Shown here: positions 11,461 through 25,127 of the stretch, one piece after another
Layout: every line of letters begins with the position of its first letter
Position numbering within the stretch: position 1 is the first letter of the stretch
Source of the DNA: Torreya grandis
Taxonomy: Eukaryota; Streptophyta; Pinopsida; Cupressales; Taxaceae
Assembly (NCBI GenBank): GCA_037957365.1
Contig: JARHVA010003186.1
Span: 442,501 to 506,500 of the forward strand
Direction: 5' to 3'
Length of the DNA stretch: 64,000 nt
The notes under the pieces: model-generated
The model's input: the letters and a program-made list of their open reading frames with translations, nothing else
Told to the model about the DNA's origin: nothing
Database searches by the model: none
Made by a program: the position numbers and the translations under genes

Positions 11461-12610
11461 AGAAACTAGATAATTGAACAAAATACCCAATAGTTCTATG
11501 GGAAAATCTTGATACTCATCCTATCAATTATCAATAGCTTTATGAATCCACTACTGAAATGTACCTTGCTGAGAAGTTGAACCCTTATTCTTCAATTTAT
11601 CTTGAGTATTTTCTCAATAAAATTTCTCACCTCCACAAATGAAACAACCTCTAATGAATCCTTTATTCTCATTATGTTGGTTTCCCTTGAAACCACCATT
11701 AAAACTATTACTAGGATTTTTTTCGTTAAACCACTATTGAAATTGGCATTTTAATTCTTAAACTGACCCTTGGAATCTTTGCTCCTCTGCTTCTAGTTCT
11801 TCTTCTTAAAAGTTTTTTTAGAACTTCCAAATTTTGTTTTGAACTTATCTCTAACTTGGGTAAGAGATTTAAATTTCTATTCCTACTTGACCACCTTATT
11901 GAACATTTGATCCATGGTAGATAGACCATGCACATATACTTAACCACCTACTTTGGGTTTCAATCCCATGATGAATTTATTGATTTTGAACATCTCATCT
12001 ACCTGATATTGAGGTATATACTTAAGATTCTTTGTGAATTTCTCATGGTATTCATTTACTGACAAATCCACTTGCTTAATATTTTTAAAATTAGTAAGTT
12101 TTTGGTTGAAGTATAGTTTTAAAAGAAATCATGACCTAAACAGTGTCACAAAGTATTCCCAAGTGGTGATGATTGAGTTGAGGTTCATCTTAAGCTTCTT
12201 ATTTGCCCATCAAGTTGTTACTTCACCATCAAGTTGATAATCTCCTCAAACTATTGTCATGAATTCAAAATAATTATGAATCTCAAAATACTTCTCCATT
12301 TATGTTAGCCATGATTCAGATCCATCCCCCAATATCATTACATCAAACTTGGGTGGATTTACCTTTTTCATGTCACATGTTAACTCTACATCTACTCAAT
12401 ATATCACATCCTATGGCACCTCCTCATGTCTCTAATCTTAAATATGTTATTGGTCATTAAGATGTTCTTTAGGTTCTTCCTAAGCAGTATCCTCTTCATG
12501 TCCATGCACTTCCTATTCTAAGGCCATGATCTAGTACTTGGTCTCTTTCATGGTTGTGAGGATTTGGTCTAACTTTGTAGCTTGCTCAGCTATTAAACTA
12601 ATTTGGATCT
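11461..12610 (-). pseudogene. gag: Chromovirus gag, main part (3' of the nested insertion)
   Basis: Gag forms the virus-like particle. The capsid-type domain is visible between about 12330 and 11900: WLTxMEKYFEIHNYFEF, then EVTTWWANKKLK, then the conserved spacing to VNEYHEKFTKNLKYIPQYQ and INKFIMGLKPKVGG. A basic segment follows, and at about 11650-11600 there is a CFICGG start of a zinc knuckle whose later His and Cys are damaged. Several stops lie at former Gln codons. The reading frame continues into 22818-22761 across the nested element, with the joint at the duplicated GATCY target site. Confidence 0.8.
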
Positions 12611-15600
12611 TGTTTATGCCTAAATATATACCACAGGGGCCCATAGTGTTTAAAAAACACTTCTCATTTTATAATTCCTAATAACTCAACACATGAGTCA
12701 TGAGTTGTGATAATCCTATTATATGTTGGTGGAGTAGAGGTAAAACAAGTGACTGTTTCACATTATTTATAAAATTTGGTGGTTGGGAGCCACCATGGCC
12801 AAATAGTAGATCTATGTAAAATATTTAGTATATTATGTTAATAACAATGAATTATGATCAAGAACTAACCTAAGAACTAATCTAAGATGGATATTTATAA
12901 TGACAATTAAACTAAAGTGATCAAGCTAAAAAAGAAGAAAAAGGAAGGGTATGGTAGGAAGAAAGATGTTGTTGGTCTTGTTCCAGACATTATGATAATG
13001 TTTAAATCTCATCTAGACATGCATCTAACCAATGTATGAAGTGAAACAGCTTAAGCCCAAATCATAATATATATTAGGCAAACTTCTAAGGAAGGTATGA
13101 AATAATGCAAATAAGAACTAGGCTCACTTTAAAGATTCACTTCTACAAGTAAAGAACATTATCCCTAATAACAAATAAGTGAAAAAAATGTAATAATTCT
13201 AAGAAACTTGAACTAATCTAATATTGGCAAAAATTATCAAATCTACATTCAAAATACACATCCAAAATCCATAAGAACCATTCAAACCTAAAAGTGAAAC
13301 TAGACAACTGAGAGAGAAACCATATAGCCCTTCACACAAGTAAATACTGGATAATTTTTGTAGAATTCCTTGCTTATATTAATTTCTCAAAGTTTACAGA
13401 GTAATTTGGTTTGAAGAACTCCTTCCTAATTATAATTGACAATTTTCCTTTTATAAGATACAAGGTATCATGTCAGTTAGTCTCATCTAATTACATTGGT
13501 ATAAGTGTATAAGGTAGGTGTCCTTTCTATTGCATTCTAGAATAAATGACCCTTTCTAATGAACTGACCTATAGACAATGTGCTCTTATAAATTACACAT
13601 GTTTATACAAAATAACATCCTATTTCAAAATATTATAGAAATTCAGTTAGAAAAGGAATATTCTTATTTCATTGATCTTTAGGACCCTTATGTTGCTAAA
13701 GTTTTGATTTATTATTTTAGGGTCCTCATTAGTCATTGATGTTGTTTTTAAATTAGCACAAGGTTGATAATTGGTTTTATAAAGAGATTATTCACTTGAT
13801 CGTCTAAGCTATTGTGAACTTTATCTACTCTATCTGATGCCTCCCTGATTCTTCTAACTTCACTGACTGTTCCCTTATATAGTTAGGATCATACTCATAA
13901 CCCTATTATTGTCCATCCCATATTTCCTTTGGCTCTTGCTTTTCATTTCCTATAACTGAGTTTAAATATATTTCCATGTTCCCTCACTATGCTCCCTCAT
14001 GAAATGTTGTTTCAAGCTATAATGGCTTATTATATTTCCCACTAGTAGACTCTAGATTGAATTACCTTTACACAAGAATAAATTTAGCTTTCCTTATCTC
14101 AACCATGGAGAATAAAAGGATAATCCAAGGAATTCTTAGAGGTTTTAATAGTGGCCTAATGGATATCATGAGCTCAAATCATAAGCTTTGTGCTTCAGAA
14201 TGCTTTTGGATTTACTTGTTTATACCCTTGCCTTTGAAAATATATCCTAAAAAAATCCTAAAATTAGCATCTTCACAACCATTATTTAACATTCATGTGG
14301 ATGTATTTGATGGGTGCATGACCATCAATTTTAAATACATCATTAAGGCTTTTTGTTGTGTTAAATTTGGCATCTATGTGACCATCATTTGACATCTGCA
14401 TGAATGTTATTGATGGGTGCATGACCATAAATTTTAAACATGTTATGTGGACTATTTGTTATGTTAAAATTGAAGTCTACATGACCATAATTTGACATCT
14501 ATATAGACATCATTGATAGGCACATGATCATCAACTTTAAACACATTATGGGTACTATCTACCAAGCCTACTACTTGTCATTTTCTGGTTCATCCTTCAC
14601 TCTACATGTGTCATGTGTCAACTCCTTGGTGCTTTTATGATCTTTATACTAGAATCTAATTTTGTGCCACTTGGCATTTCTATGGGATTTTTGAGCTCTA
14701 CATCATTGTCAACTTTTCTAGTTAGCATGTTTTTACCATGTGGCGATTCTACGCTTGCTCAAAGCAATGTCAAAAGTTTTCCTTGGTCTCACATCATTCG
14801 ATCATGGTCACCCAAATGAATGTGGGCCATTAGATTATGATCCAAGGGATGAGCCACCATTGGCTTCTTATTATTATTGGGTTATGACCATGACACTTAT
14901 CACTTCCTCACCTTTTCAAAGCATCATTGAAACTTTGACTTGGATACACTCCATCAGATTTATCCCATTTGAGTGAACATGAGATTTAGATCCTGAAAAA
15001 AAGCACATGGTTTAAGTAAGGGATTTAAGACATATAAGACTTAGGATAAAGTCTTAAGATGAAGGTCTTATTTATGTTAATAAAAATGAATGGGGCCTTA
15101 GGACTAAGACATTAGTCTATTTTTATAATAAGATGGACCATCCAAATAATAAAGTTAGTCCAAGCTAGGAACATAATAAAAGGACCCTGTAAACATTAAA
15201 ATTAAGCCATGCTAAAATAAAAAGGAATGATAGGCTTGGGACTTAAAAAGACCAAGTATATAATTTTTAGACTAAAGTTTGGTTGTGTTTAAAAAACACA
15301 AATAAGCCTTAGTATCAAAATTAAGATTGATTTCATGGCATTTTAAAACTATTCTCACTAATTTTATTCTCATTAATTTTGAATTTGGTCCAAAAGAACT
15401 TGTGCTAGGGTTTCTTCAAGGAGGGTTTACAAAATATTTAAACATGGATTTATCTTAAATTCCTATAGACCAAAGGCTAGTAAAATATTAATTAAACATT
15501 GAATCACAAAAACCCTAAGCACATTCATTCCCAAATGGGATCCATTAAACCAATAACTTGAAATAGAAATATTCAATGTTAGCACCTTAGATAAAATTAA

Positions 15601-15781
15601 AGTAGAACCATGAACAAATAAGTCAGTCAGACCATGGTTTGGATGATCTTCAAATATAAATAATGTAAAAACATTATAATGACACTTTGATCAAGTGGAT
15701 TTTCAATTTTAAGGTACAACTTTACACAATTTGACACAAGGGTCTCCATTTTTTAGAAATAGGGGTATGTTGACCTCAAAA
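12611..15781 (-). repeat. Family A LTR, 3' copy
   Basis: It is colinear with 19568-22760 throughout; shared landmarks include TTTAAAAAACACTTCTCATT near 12645 and TAGACAACTGAGAGAGAAA near 13304. Compared with the copy at 1-5301 it lacks the middle ~2.7 kb of the LTR ORF but keeps sequence matching both ORF ends. The 14380-14560 stretch contains three diverged repeats of a TTGACATCTNNATG...GATGGGTGCATGACCAT motif. Confidence 0.8.
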
Positions 15782-16989
15782 AATGGTAACTTCTAGGGGA
15801 AACATTGTAATATGTTAGAATTTAGAGTCTCTAGTTTAGACTAATAATTAAGCTACTTATTCCATTTTATCAAGCATCATTATTAAGATTAGTTCATGGT
15901 TAAAACAAATATTGCATATGCATAATTAGAATCAAACATCAAGACCTAGTCATGTTGTGTGTGTGTTTTGATTCCACTTACTGATTGCCATAGGATTTAG
16001 AGAACAACTTTCAGGTTCATGGATTTAATCATTAACACTTTTAGCATGTTTATATATTCATTAAGTACTAATATTAGCTTGATGAAGGCTTGAACATTAC
16101 TCTGGTGCTAGCTAAGCATCCATATCCTCGATAGGGATGCCTTTAGCTCCATTTAAGGCCTTGTTTCACTACCATTCAAGTGTCCATAGCCCCAGTGGAG
16201 ATTACCAGAAGCACCTCTACTTAAAATTTTATCAATTTTTGCATTAAGGATCTTATTTTTATATTTTTCATGTCATTTTGACTTTATAGAAAATTTTAAG
16301 AACTATGTTAGTTAGGTTTAGGGATTTGGTTAAGTGTTTGATTTTTAGACAATCATCCTTCGATGTAAACTTTGTCCTAGGCAATTAATGTTTTTAAGTG
16401 CAAGCATGACTATGTCCTAATAGTTTAGACTTTCATCCCACATGTGAAATTATTCTTAAAACTAGGTTTAGATCAAAATAATGTTTAAGACCTTATGGAA
16501 TAGTTAACCTATTCACTAGTCTTTACTAAATTTCTCCAAACTATATCACACAACTTGTATTTTGAATCCATGGTCAACACTTGTTTAAGATTCATACCTA
16601 CATTTATGGATTGTGAAGCTCTTAAGAAGTTAGATGAAACTCAAGCTAATGGTTATCTAAAAGGACTTATTTAAAATCAAGGAATAAAGCAAGAGAAATA
16701 TATATATATATATATAAACATGCACTATTTACAAACAAGGGAAAGGAAGGAAAAAAACAAGAAAGAAACTAAACTAAGCCCTAAACTAACCCCATAAAGT
16801 CCTTACCTCTAAGATCAAATGGAAAATTATTTAGTCTACTAAATAATCTTAAAGCATGATTACTTCCATTTGATGGTCCCTTCTTATGGATATCATCACT
16901 TGTACTCTTATGTCTTATAGGTGATGTAGTTTGGCTGCCTATCAGCGTTCTCAAATGCATGGATCAAAGATATGAATATGAGACCTAAT
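15782..16989. other. Internal 3' noncoding part of the gag-only element
   Basis: No gene and no protease or RT motif seen on either strand. A short TA run lies at about 16701-16717. The sequence before the 3' LTR lacks a convincing polypurine tract. Confidence 0.5.
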
Positions 16990-19027
16990 CATCTTCTTCT
17001 CAAATCCTTATGTCTTTCATTAAGAGTGATAATTCTCCTTTAATCATATATAAATAGTGACTTATATCATCCTCATTCAATAATGGTAGCTCATCTAGGA
17101 TTCTTGTCCTATTGTCTTCATTAAATTTATCTTGAGGTGGGGATAGACTACCAATATTTGTACCAAAACTTTTCAAGTCATCCTAAAAGGATAATTCATC
17201 TTGATCATCTGAAAAATAATGAAATTTATCTACAACCTTACCATTTGAATCAATTTGATCACATACTTCTACCCTTTTAGAGGTGTCATATGAAAATTCA
17301 TGATTTTTTTCACTTGCTTCACCCTCATCCTCCATGCAGAATGGCATCTCATCTAGCCAATCAAGTCCCAACTCATCTTGCTTTGGTGTCTCCAAAATGA
17401 TATTTCTATCTTTAAATACCTAAATTTATTTCAATAAATCTTGGTATAAATGTTCCCATTGGTCTTTTAGGAACTCTAGATCATTGGTGAAATCCTTAAA
17501 TGAAGCATCCATATGTTATTCTATCCCTTCATCCACCATCTTTAGCTCTTTAATTTCATTCAAAAAATCCTAGTATGACCTCTACTAGTGATCATCTTCT
17601 TTAGGAGTATTCTCCATTTCATAAATAAATCTACATGGGTTATCTTTTTGGCCACCTTTTGAATAAATATCATCTTACACTTGATCCATATCCATTTCTA
17701 TCAACTCTTCTTCTTTATATACAGACTCTATTTCAATAATGACCTCATATGAATTATCCTCACATCTATCTCTTGAAGAGAGGTCATCTTGTATCTAGTC
17801 TTGTTCATCAAGCTGCTCATCTTGGATGACCATTATTTCTTCTAGGGCATCTTTAGGCTCACTTTTTTCTTTAAATGGGAAATCAAAAGCCTACATAAAG
17901 GATTTAGATGTTCCTACAAAGCTAGATTTCCCTATAACACTATCTTGATAAAACACAGGTTTAGATATAGCCTTTTCATTTTGATAGTCTTCAAGGATAT
18001 TATAATGATCAGCTAGGCCTATATCACAAAGATTCATTTCATGCATATCCTCATAGAACTCATTGTTGTAATTATCATGAAACCTATTGAACCTTTAAGA
18101 AGATTAGTTTCTATTAGAGCTTTCCCCAGAATTACCCACTTGATTTTACAACTAAAGAAAATTAGTGCTCATCATTTGCACCATCTTAAGTATGGATTCA
18201 TCTGCATTATTTGGTGCTTATAAGTTATGAGCTTGATTTTCATTACTTTTGGGCACCAAATATTTCTATATTTATGGGTGAAATCCATTTGTATCATTAT
18301 TCAAGAACCCCAAATTTTGGCCAACATAGGCATGGCTTAAGGGAAATTGGTTCAATGTTAGTGTCTAATTTAGGGTAGACACAATCTAATTAGCATTAGG
18401 AATAACATTCAGTGCTAGGAAATTATGGCTATCATTTGGGATAGCATATGCAAGCTGGCCTTGAGGTTATATTTGATCATTGATTATTATAACTTTAGCA
18501 TAATCTAAATCCAAGGTGTTTATGACTATAACAGACCTTTTAAGGAACATATAAGTCATGGGATCCAAAGAATCCTTGTAAATATCTGAGGATAGAGCCT
18601 CTTTGGGTTTATAAGGGGATATAGTTCTACTAAACATATTTTAAAACCTAGTATTAAAGGCTCTAATGGGATCATTTGAGTCTCTTTTGATAATGGTGAA
18701 TTACTGATATAGAATACATGGACTAATGATTTTTCTGAATTGATCAATGAAGATCTTGTTAAAATCATTCCAGTTAGAAATATAATCCTCTATAAGGTTA
18801 AGAAACCATTCATATGTAGCATCTTTAAAATTAAATGGGAATAATATACAAGTTACATCTTCATAAATAATATTTAAGAGTCTTAAAGTAGCCTTAAATT
18901 ATATAACATGTGCTTCAATAGTGACAATGCCATTAGCATTGAAAGAAGGCAAATACCTTTCCAAATTTTTTGGTAAGTCATGTACTTGACCAGGCACATT
19001 GATAGAAGATCCACCTAACCATGCCAT
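16990..19027 (-). pseudogene. gag: Gag-like ORF of the gag-only element
   Basis: The minus-strand ATG at 19027-19025 opens a frame (MAWLGGSSINVPGQVHDLPK) that reads on, with stops, for about 680 codons. The capsid-type core is at about 18900-18500: LLNIIYEDVTCILFPF, KDATYEWFLNLIEDYISNWN and FNKIFIDQFRK, the hydrophobic-Trp-Phe pattern of plant retrotransposon Gag. The C-terminal half (about 17900-17180) is strongly acidic (KSEPKDALEEIMVIQDEQ, EMDMDQV). No zinc knuckle is visible. Stops fall mainly at former Gln codons. Pol does not follow; the frame dissolves near 17000. About 540 bp of leader separate this start from the 5' LTR at 19568. The protein would package the element's own RNA while enzymes come from elsewhere (inference). 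Confidence 0.7.
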
Positions 19028-19567
19028 ACTTTGATGAAGGTATTATTTGTGGTGGTTCCAACTCTAAATATTATTTGAAATAAGATGCGTAAGCCTCATC
19101 TTTACAAAGAATAATGATCAAACTCACACATTAAGAAAATTTTCTACAAGTATGCATAAAGAACAACAAAGGACATTGATATTTAACTAAATTATCTCAA
19201 AGATATACCCAAATATGTCACTATGAATGATATTTACATGTTTAATCTCATATGAACTCAATTTTGTAAAATATCAGTCAGTTTTTTAGCAAACCCACTA
19301 TTAATAACCTCAAATGCCTTGGATTTAAGCTATCTTTACCACAAATACTCATGAATCTTCAAATAATATCAATCTTTGGATAAAGGAAACCCAAAGACTA
19401 GTCTAAAACCATAAAGATTGATGATATTTACATAATTGATCAAAGGATCACTCAAATATGAAAAGAATACACCATTATTTGATCAAAATACACTAGAATT
19501 AGCAAATATTCTATAAATTTACAAAGATATAACCAGGCCCTCCTTTTAGCACCAATAAAGCTTCCCC

Positions 19568-22500
19568 TGTTGATGCCTAAATATGTACCATAGGTGCCTA
19601 GAGTATTTAAAAAACACTTCTCATTTTAGAATTCCTAAGAAATCAATGCATTAGTTTCAATTTGTGATAATATTATTATCTATTGGTGGAATAGAGGTAG
19701 AACAAGTGACTATTTCACAATATTTATAAAATTTGGTAGTTGGTAGCCACTATAGACAAATACTATATCTATATAAAATATGCATTATATTATGCTAAGA
19801 ACAGTGAATTATGATCAATAACTAACCTAAAAACTAATCTAAGATGGATATTTATAATGATAATTAAACTAAAGTGATCAAGATAAAAAATAAGCAAAAG
19901 GAAGGGTAGGGTAGAAAGAAAGATGTTGTTGGTCTTGTTCTAGACATTATGACAAAGTTCAAATCTCATCTAGACATGAATCTAGCCAATGTATAAAGTG
20001 AAATAGATTAGGCCTAAATCAAAACATACATTAGGAAATCTTCTAAGGAAGGTATGAAATAATGCAAATAGGAACTAGGCTCACTTTAAAGATTCACTTT
20101 TGCAAACAAACAACATTAGCCCAAATGTAAAAGAAGTGCAAAAAATGAAATAAGCCTAATAACTCTCAACTAATCTAGCATTGGCACAAATTAGCAACTC
20201 TAAATTCAAGATACACATACAAAATCCATAAAAGCCATTCAAATCTAAATGTAAAACTAGACAACTGAGAGAGAAATTATATAAAACTTCACACAAGCAA
20301 ATACTATACAATATTTGTAGAACTCCTTGCTTATATTAATTTCTCAAAGTTTAAAAATTAATTTGGCTCTAAGAACTCCTCCCTGATTATAATTGGCAAT
20401 GATCCTTTTATAAGATACAAGATAGCATGTTAGTTAGTCTCATCCAATTACATTGATATAAGTATATAGGACAGGTGTCCTTTCTATTGCATTCTAGAAC
20501 AAATGACCCTTTTTGATGAACTGGCCTATAGACAATGTGCTCTTACAAATTTCACATGTTTATAGAAAATAATATTCTATTTCAAAATATTATACAAAGC
20601 TGGCTATAAAAAGAATATTCTTCTTTCATTTACATTTGGTAATGTTATGCTATTGAAATTTTGATTTACTATTGTAGGTTCCTTATTATTCATTGATGTT
20701 GAGTTTCAATTGGCACAAGGTTGACAATTGGTTTTATGAAGAGCCTCTTCATTTGATTTAATAAGCTATTGCGAACTGTATCCACTCTATGCGATGATTT
20801 CCTAATTCTTCTAACTTCACTGATTATTCCCTTTTATAGTTAGGATCATACTCATAACCCTTTTATTGTCCATCCCATATTTCCTTTGTCTCTTGCTTTA
20901 CATTTATTAAAACTAAGGTTAAATAGAATTTCGTGTTCCCTCACTATGTTCCCTCATGAAATGCCCTTCTGAGTTGTCATGGCTTATTAGATTACCCATT
21001 GGTGGACTCTAGATTGACTTACCTTTGTACAAGAGGCAATTTAGCTCCCCTCAACTCAACCATGTTGAATTCATGTCCAAACTAGGGCTTTCATTATTTA
21101 CTAAGGAATTCTTATAGGTATTAACAATGTTTTATTGGTTGTTATGATCTCAAATCACAAGCTTCGTTCTTTAGAATACTTTCAAATTTACCTATTTATA
21201 CCCTTGCCTTTGAAAATAGATCCAAGTAGCTATCCTAAAATTGATGTCCTCGTGATTATCATTTGACATCCACATGGATGTCTTTGATGGGTACATGACC
21301 ATAAATTTTAAATTCATCATCAAGGCTCCTTTTTTTGTTAAATTTGATGTCTATGTGACTATCATTTGACATTTGTGTAGACATTATTGATGAGTGTGTG
21401 ATTGTTAAATTTAAACACATTATGGGGACTATCTATTATGTTAAAATTGATGTCTGCATGACCATCATTTTATGTTTGCATGGACATCATTAATGGGTGC
21501 ATGACCATCAAATTTAAACATATTATGGGGATTATCTACCAAGCCTATCACTTGTCATTTTATGTTTTGTCATACACTCTACGTGTGTCACATGTTAATT
21601 GCTTAGTGCTTCTATGATCTTTATATTGGGCTTTGAGGTTGTACCAATTGGCATTCTCATGGGCTTTTTGAGCTCTACATTATTGTCAACTTTTTTATTT
21701 AGCACACTTTTTCTATGTGTTAATTCCATGCTTGTTTGGAGCTCCATTGAAAAGTCTTCCCTAGTCTCGTGTTGTCTGATCATGGTCACCCAAATGAACA
21801 TAGGCCATTTGATTATGATATGTGGGATAGGCCCCCATTGGTTGCTTATTGTTCATTAGTTTCAACCATGATAATTGTCACTTCTTCACCTTTTCAAAAG
21901 CATCATTAAAACTTTGACTTGGTTATGCTCCATCAAATTGATTCCATATGAGTGAATGTGAGCCATAGAACCTGAAAAGAAGCACATGGTTTAAGTTAGG
22001 GATCAAAGACATATAAGACTTAGGATAAAGTCTTAAGACTAAGATCTTGTTTATGTTAATAAACATGAATGGGTCCTTAGTACTAAGACATTAGTCTAAG
22101 TTTATAACAAGAGGGACCATATTAATAATGAAGTTAGACCAAGCTAGGAACATAATAAAAGGACCCTGCAAACATTAAAATTAGACCATGTTAAAATAAA
22201 AATCAATGAGGCTTGAGACTTAAAGAGACAAAGTATATAATTTTTAGACTAAGGTTTGGATGTGTTTAAAAAAACACAACCAAGCATTAGTATAAAAATT
22301 AAACTTGAGTTCATGGCATTTTTTAAAGTGGTCCCACCAACTTTATTCTTGTTGATTTTGAATTTGGTCCAAAAGAACTTGTGTTAGGGTTTCCTAAAGG
22401 AGGGTTTTCAAAAGATTTAAACATGTATTTATCTTAAATTCCTACATACTAAAGGCTAGTAAAAGATTAATTAAACATTGAAGCACAAAAACCCTAGTCA

Positions 22501-22760
22501 TGTTCATTTCTAAATGGGCTCCATTAAATCTACAACCTAAAACACAAATATTAAATGTTAGCACCTTAGATAAGAGTAAAGTATAACCATGAAAAAATAA
22601 GTTAGATATACCATGGTGTGGATGATCTTAAAATACAAATAATGTGCAAACATGATATTTACACTCTGATCAAGTGGATTTTCAATTTTTAAGTATCACT
22701 TTGCATAATTTGACACAATGGTCTCCATTTTTCAAAAATGGGGGTATGTTGACCTCAAAA
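19568..22760 (-). repeat. Family A LTR, 5' copy
   Basis: This is the partner of 12611-15781. On the minus strand it starts at the TGAGGTCAAC region and ends ...GGCATCAACA. Near 20975 it keeps an ATG and a few codons matching the start of the long LTR ORF of the copy at 1-5301, then a stop. Confidence 0.8.
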
Positions 22761-22818
22761 AATCCACAGGGGGTTCGGTATTTGAGTTACTCTCACCTCC
22801 TACTCTATAATGCACCAT
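22761..22818 (-). pseudogene. gag: Chromovirus gag, first codons
   Basis: The minus-strand ATG at 22818-22816 lies about 70 bases after the primer site and opens MVHYRVGGESNSNTEPPVD before the nested element interrupts it. The frame continues in sense at 12610. The short leader is typical of chromoviruses. Confidence 0.6.
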
Positions 22819-22887
22819 TTTTCTTCTTATATTGAGAGAATAAGTTTTGTGTTATCAAACACATTAAATCCTAGAGTTTGAGCCTCA

Positions 22888-22899
22888 ACTCTGATACCA
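22888..22899 (-). other. Primer-binding site (initiator tRNA-Met type)
   Basis: The minus strand reads TGGTATCAGAGT, matching the standard plant PBS TGGTATCAGAGC at 11 of 12 positions, three bases from the LTR end at 22903. Confidence 0.85.
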
Positions 22900-24204
22900 A
22901 AATGTAACAACCCCACTGTGTTTTACTATAATATTACAATAAAAAAAATTAATTAAATACACATATTCAACATATATATTTCACCATGAGAAATCCTAAC
23001 TATGATCTTTAACTAACTACACTAATTTAGTTAACCATCAAGGTTATAACTAATCCACTTAGCTAAGGATCACCATGTACAGATATAAAAATCAATAACA
23101 AATTGAATAACCATAATTACTACACTTCAAAATAAATGATATACTACAATTTTGACCATAGTTGATACAATATTATAGCCTCTACTATAATAAGTACAAT
23201 GCATAAATTATAGTTTTCAATAATACATAAAATATCTCAACTAGTAAAACATGATACAAATCTCCTTTGAGTAGAGTTTGCATGACTCAAGCATCAATAT
23301 GTATTCTCAAGTATAGTACTCCATCTAAGAGGGAGAACATCATAGAACACTTTTCCACACCAACCATAGACCATATATCCCCCACACTATCTCCCAAATA
23401 AGGGCATGGTCCTCCCTTCACTGATGGGTAGATACTGATGGTGCAAGAATCCAGAGTAATAAACCAAGACCCGTGTGTCAAAGATATCTAATACATAATG
23501 TGTACTATAAATAAATATTTTCTAATGTGATATTACACAAATATGAAAACTATATCAACATATGAAATGATAATGTTTATCAAACATTACTTTAGCCAAA
23601 GTTTTCAATAATAAATGATCTCTGGGATTAGTCAAATTCATACACACCACTTGATCAGATTACCCCTTATCTTGCATTGATAATGTTAATTAATCCATTG
23701 GAATCCATCCACTACTTGATTAGAGTCATGAATACAAGATTTGGTAAAATAAATAATAATATTAAAAACCAAAAGATTCATTTTTAATATTTCATTTTAG
23801 CTAAACAAAAATATGCTGATTTTATAAATATCACAAACATTTATTTAATCCATCAAATGAAATTAATGGAATCAAAACATCTAATTTGTTATAAATAATA
23901 AATAGAATACAAAAATAGTCTTGAATATAACACATCATCTGGGTAATAAATATCTAGATTAATTGCTTTATCCATTAAACAACTTATAATATTATTTTTC
24001 CTTGAAATAATATTATAACCCTGACTAATAAATTATGTGTATTCCACATATAATAATATCCATTCCATAAATACAAATATTTTATATATTTGATCTCATA
24101 AATACTATGAATGTTCTATATTTAAACATTTTAATGCTTTTATATTAACTAGATATAAATAAGCATCAATTATTCAATGTTATTGTAATAACAATTATAC
24201 ACAG

Positions 24205-24205
<1 letters not shown>

Positions 24206-24248
<43 letters not shown>
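24206..24248. repeat. (GT)n microsatellite
   Basis: About 21 uninterrupted GT units in the chromovirus LTR. Confidence 0.95.
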
Positions 24249-24250
<2 letters not shown>

Positions 24251-25039
24251 ATGTGCATATATACAATTTCATTACACATACATTGTTTATATAGTACACT
24301 ACTAAGGTGATATCCTTTGTCTTTATCATTAGAGTGTATTATATATGTGATGTATACAATCAAATTATAAACAAAGGCCCCATAATCCTTTTCCAATAAA
24401 TTGATAAATTCATATGACATGATAATTAATACATGGGATTTTACAAATAAACTCAGTTATCTTATTAATTATCAAAACTATTAATTATTGGCATCTAATC
24501 AATCATTCTAAGTTGCCATTTAAAATATAATTCTAAAGAGCATTAATTATATGTAGTTATTTTTACACTACTCAGATATGGTTCAATAAAACAAAAAAAA
24601 ACACACAATCGATTACCCATCTCATGTATCATTTGTATCAAACTTAGCCAAACATAAACCAAGACAATTATACCTTTAAGCTTATTTACCCATTTCCCCT
24701 CCCCCCAATGGAATATGCAATTCACACACAAATTGACTACATAGTCATCAATACACAATCAATGCAAATTTTGAAATCACAATAAAAACTAACATTTTCT
24801 AACATCTATTTACAATTTACTAGTTTAAATACTTTCCACAAGCAAAATGCTAACCCTACAGTCATATTACTTATCTACCCATATTCAGGTTACATAAGTG
24901 ACTTCCCATAAAAGATCCCAATTCCATTTTATAATCCATTATGAATATTACAATGTTTCACAATCTAGTTTAAGGATTATAAAATAGCATATGCTCAGTT
25001 CAAACACCGTCTTCATTTTTAAAATGTATAACACATAGT

Positions 25040-25087
25040 CACACATATATATACATATGTGTGTATGTGTGTGTGTGTGTGTGTATG

Positions 25088-25124
<37 letters not shown>
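25040..25124. repeat. Compound (GT)n/(AT)n microsatellite
   Basis: ATAC/ATAT, then GT, then AT units. A second AT run lies at 25178-25200. Confidence 0.9.

Positions 25125-25127
<3 letters not shown>

Larger units (their letters stand above)
12611..22760 (-). mobile_element. Gag-only LTR element (TR-GAG type) with 3.2-kb LTRs, nested in chromovirus gag
   Basis: Two long direct repeats (12611-15781 and 19568-22760) start with TGTT(G/T)ATGCC and end at GACCTCAAAA. They flank a 3.8-kb internal region with one gag-like frame on the minus strand and no pol. The target duplication is GATCT (12606-12610) against AATCC (22761-22765): three identical bases and two transitions, consistent with GATCC decayed on each side. 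Chromovirus gag resumes on both sides, which proves the order of insertion. Elements with LTRs plus gag but no pol are known in plants as TR-GAGs and must borrow enzymes from other elements. Near 19550 the minus strand has TTGGTGCTAAAAGGAGGGCC shortly inside the LTR, a candidate primer-binding region that I cannot assign to a tRNA. Confidence 0.8.
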
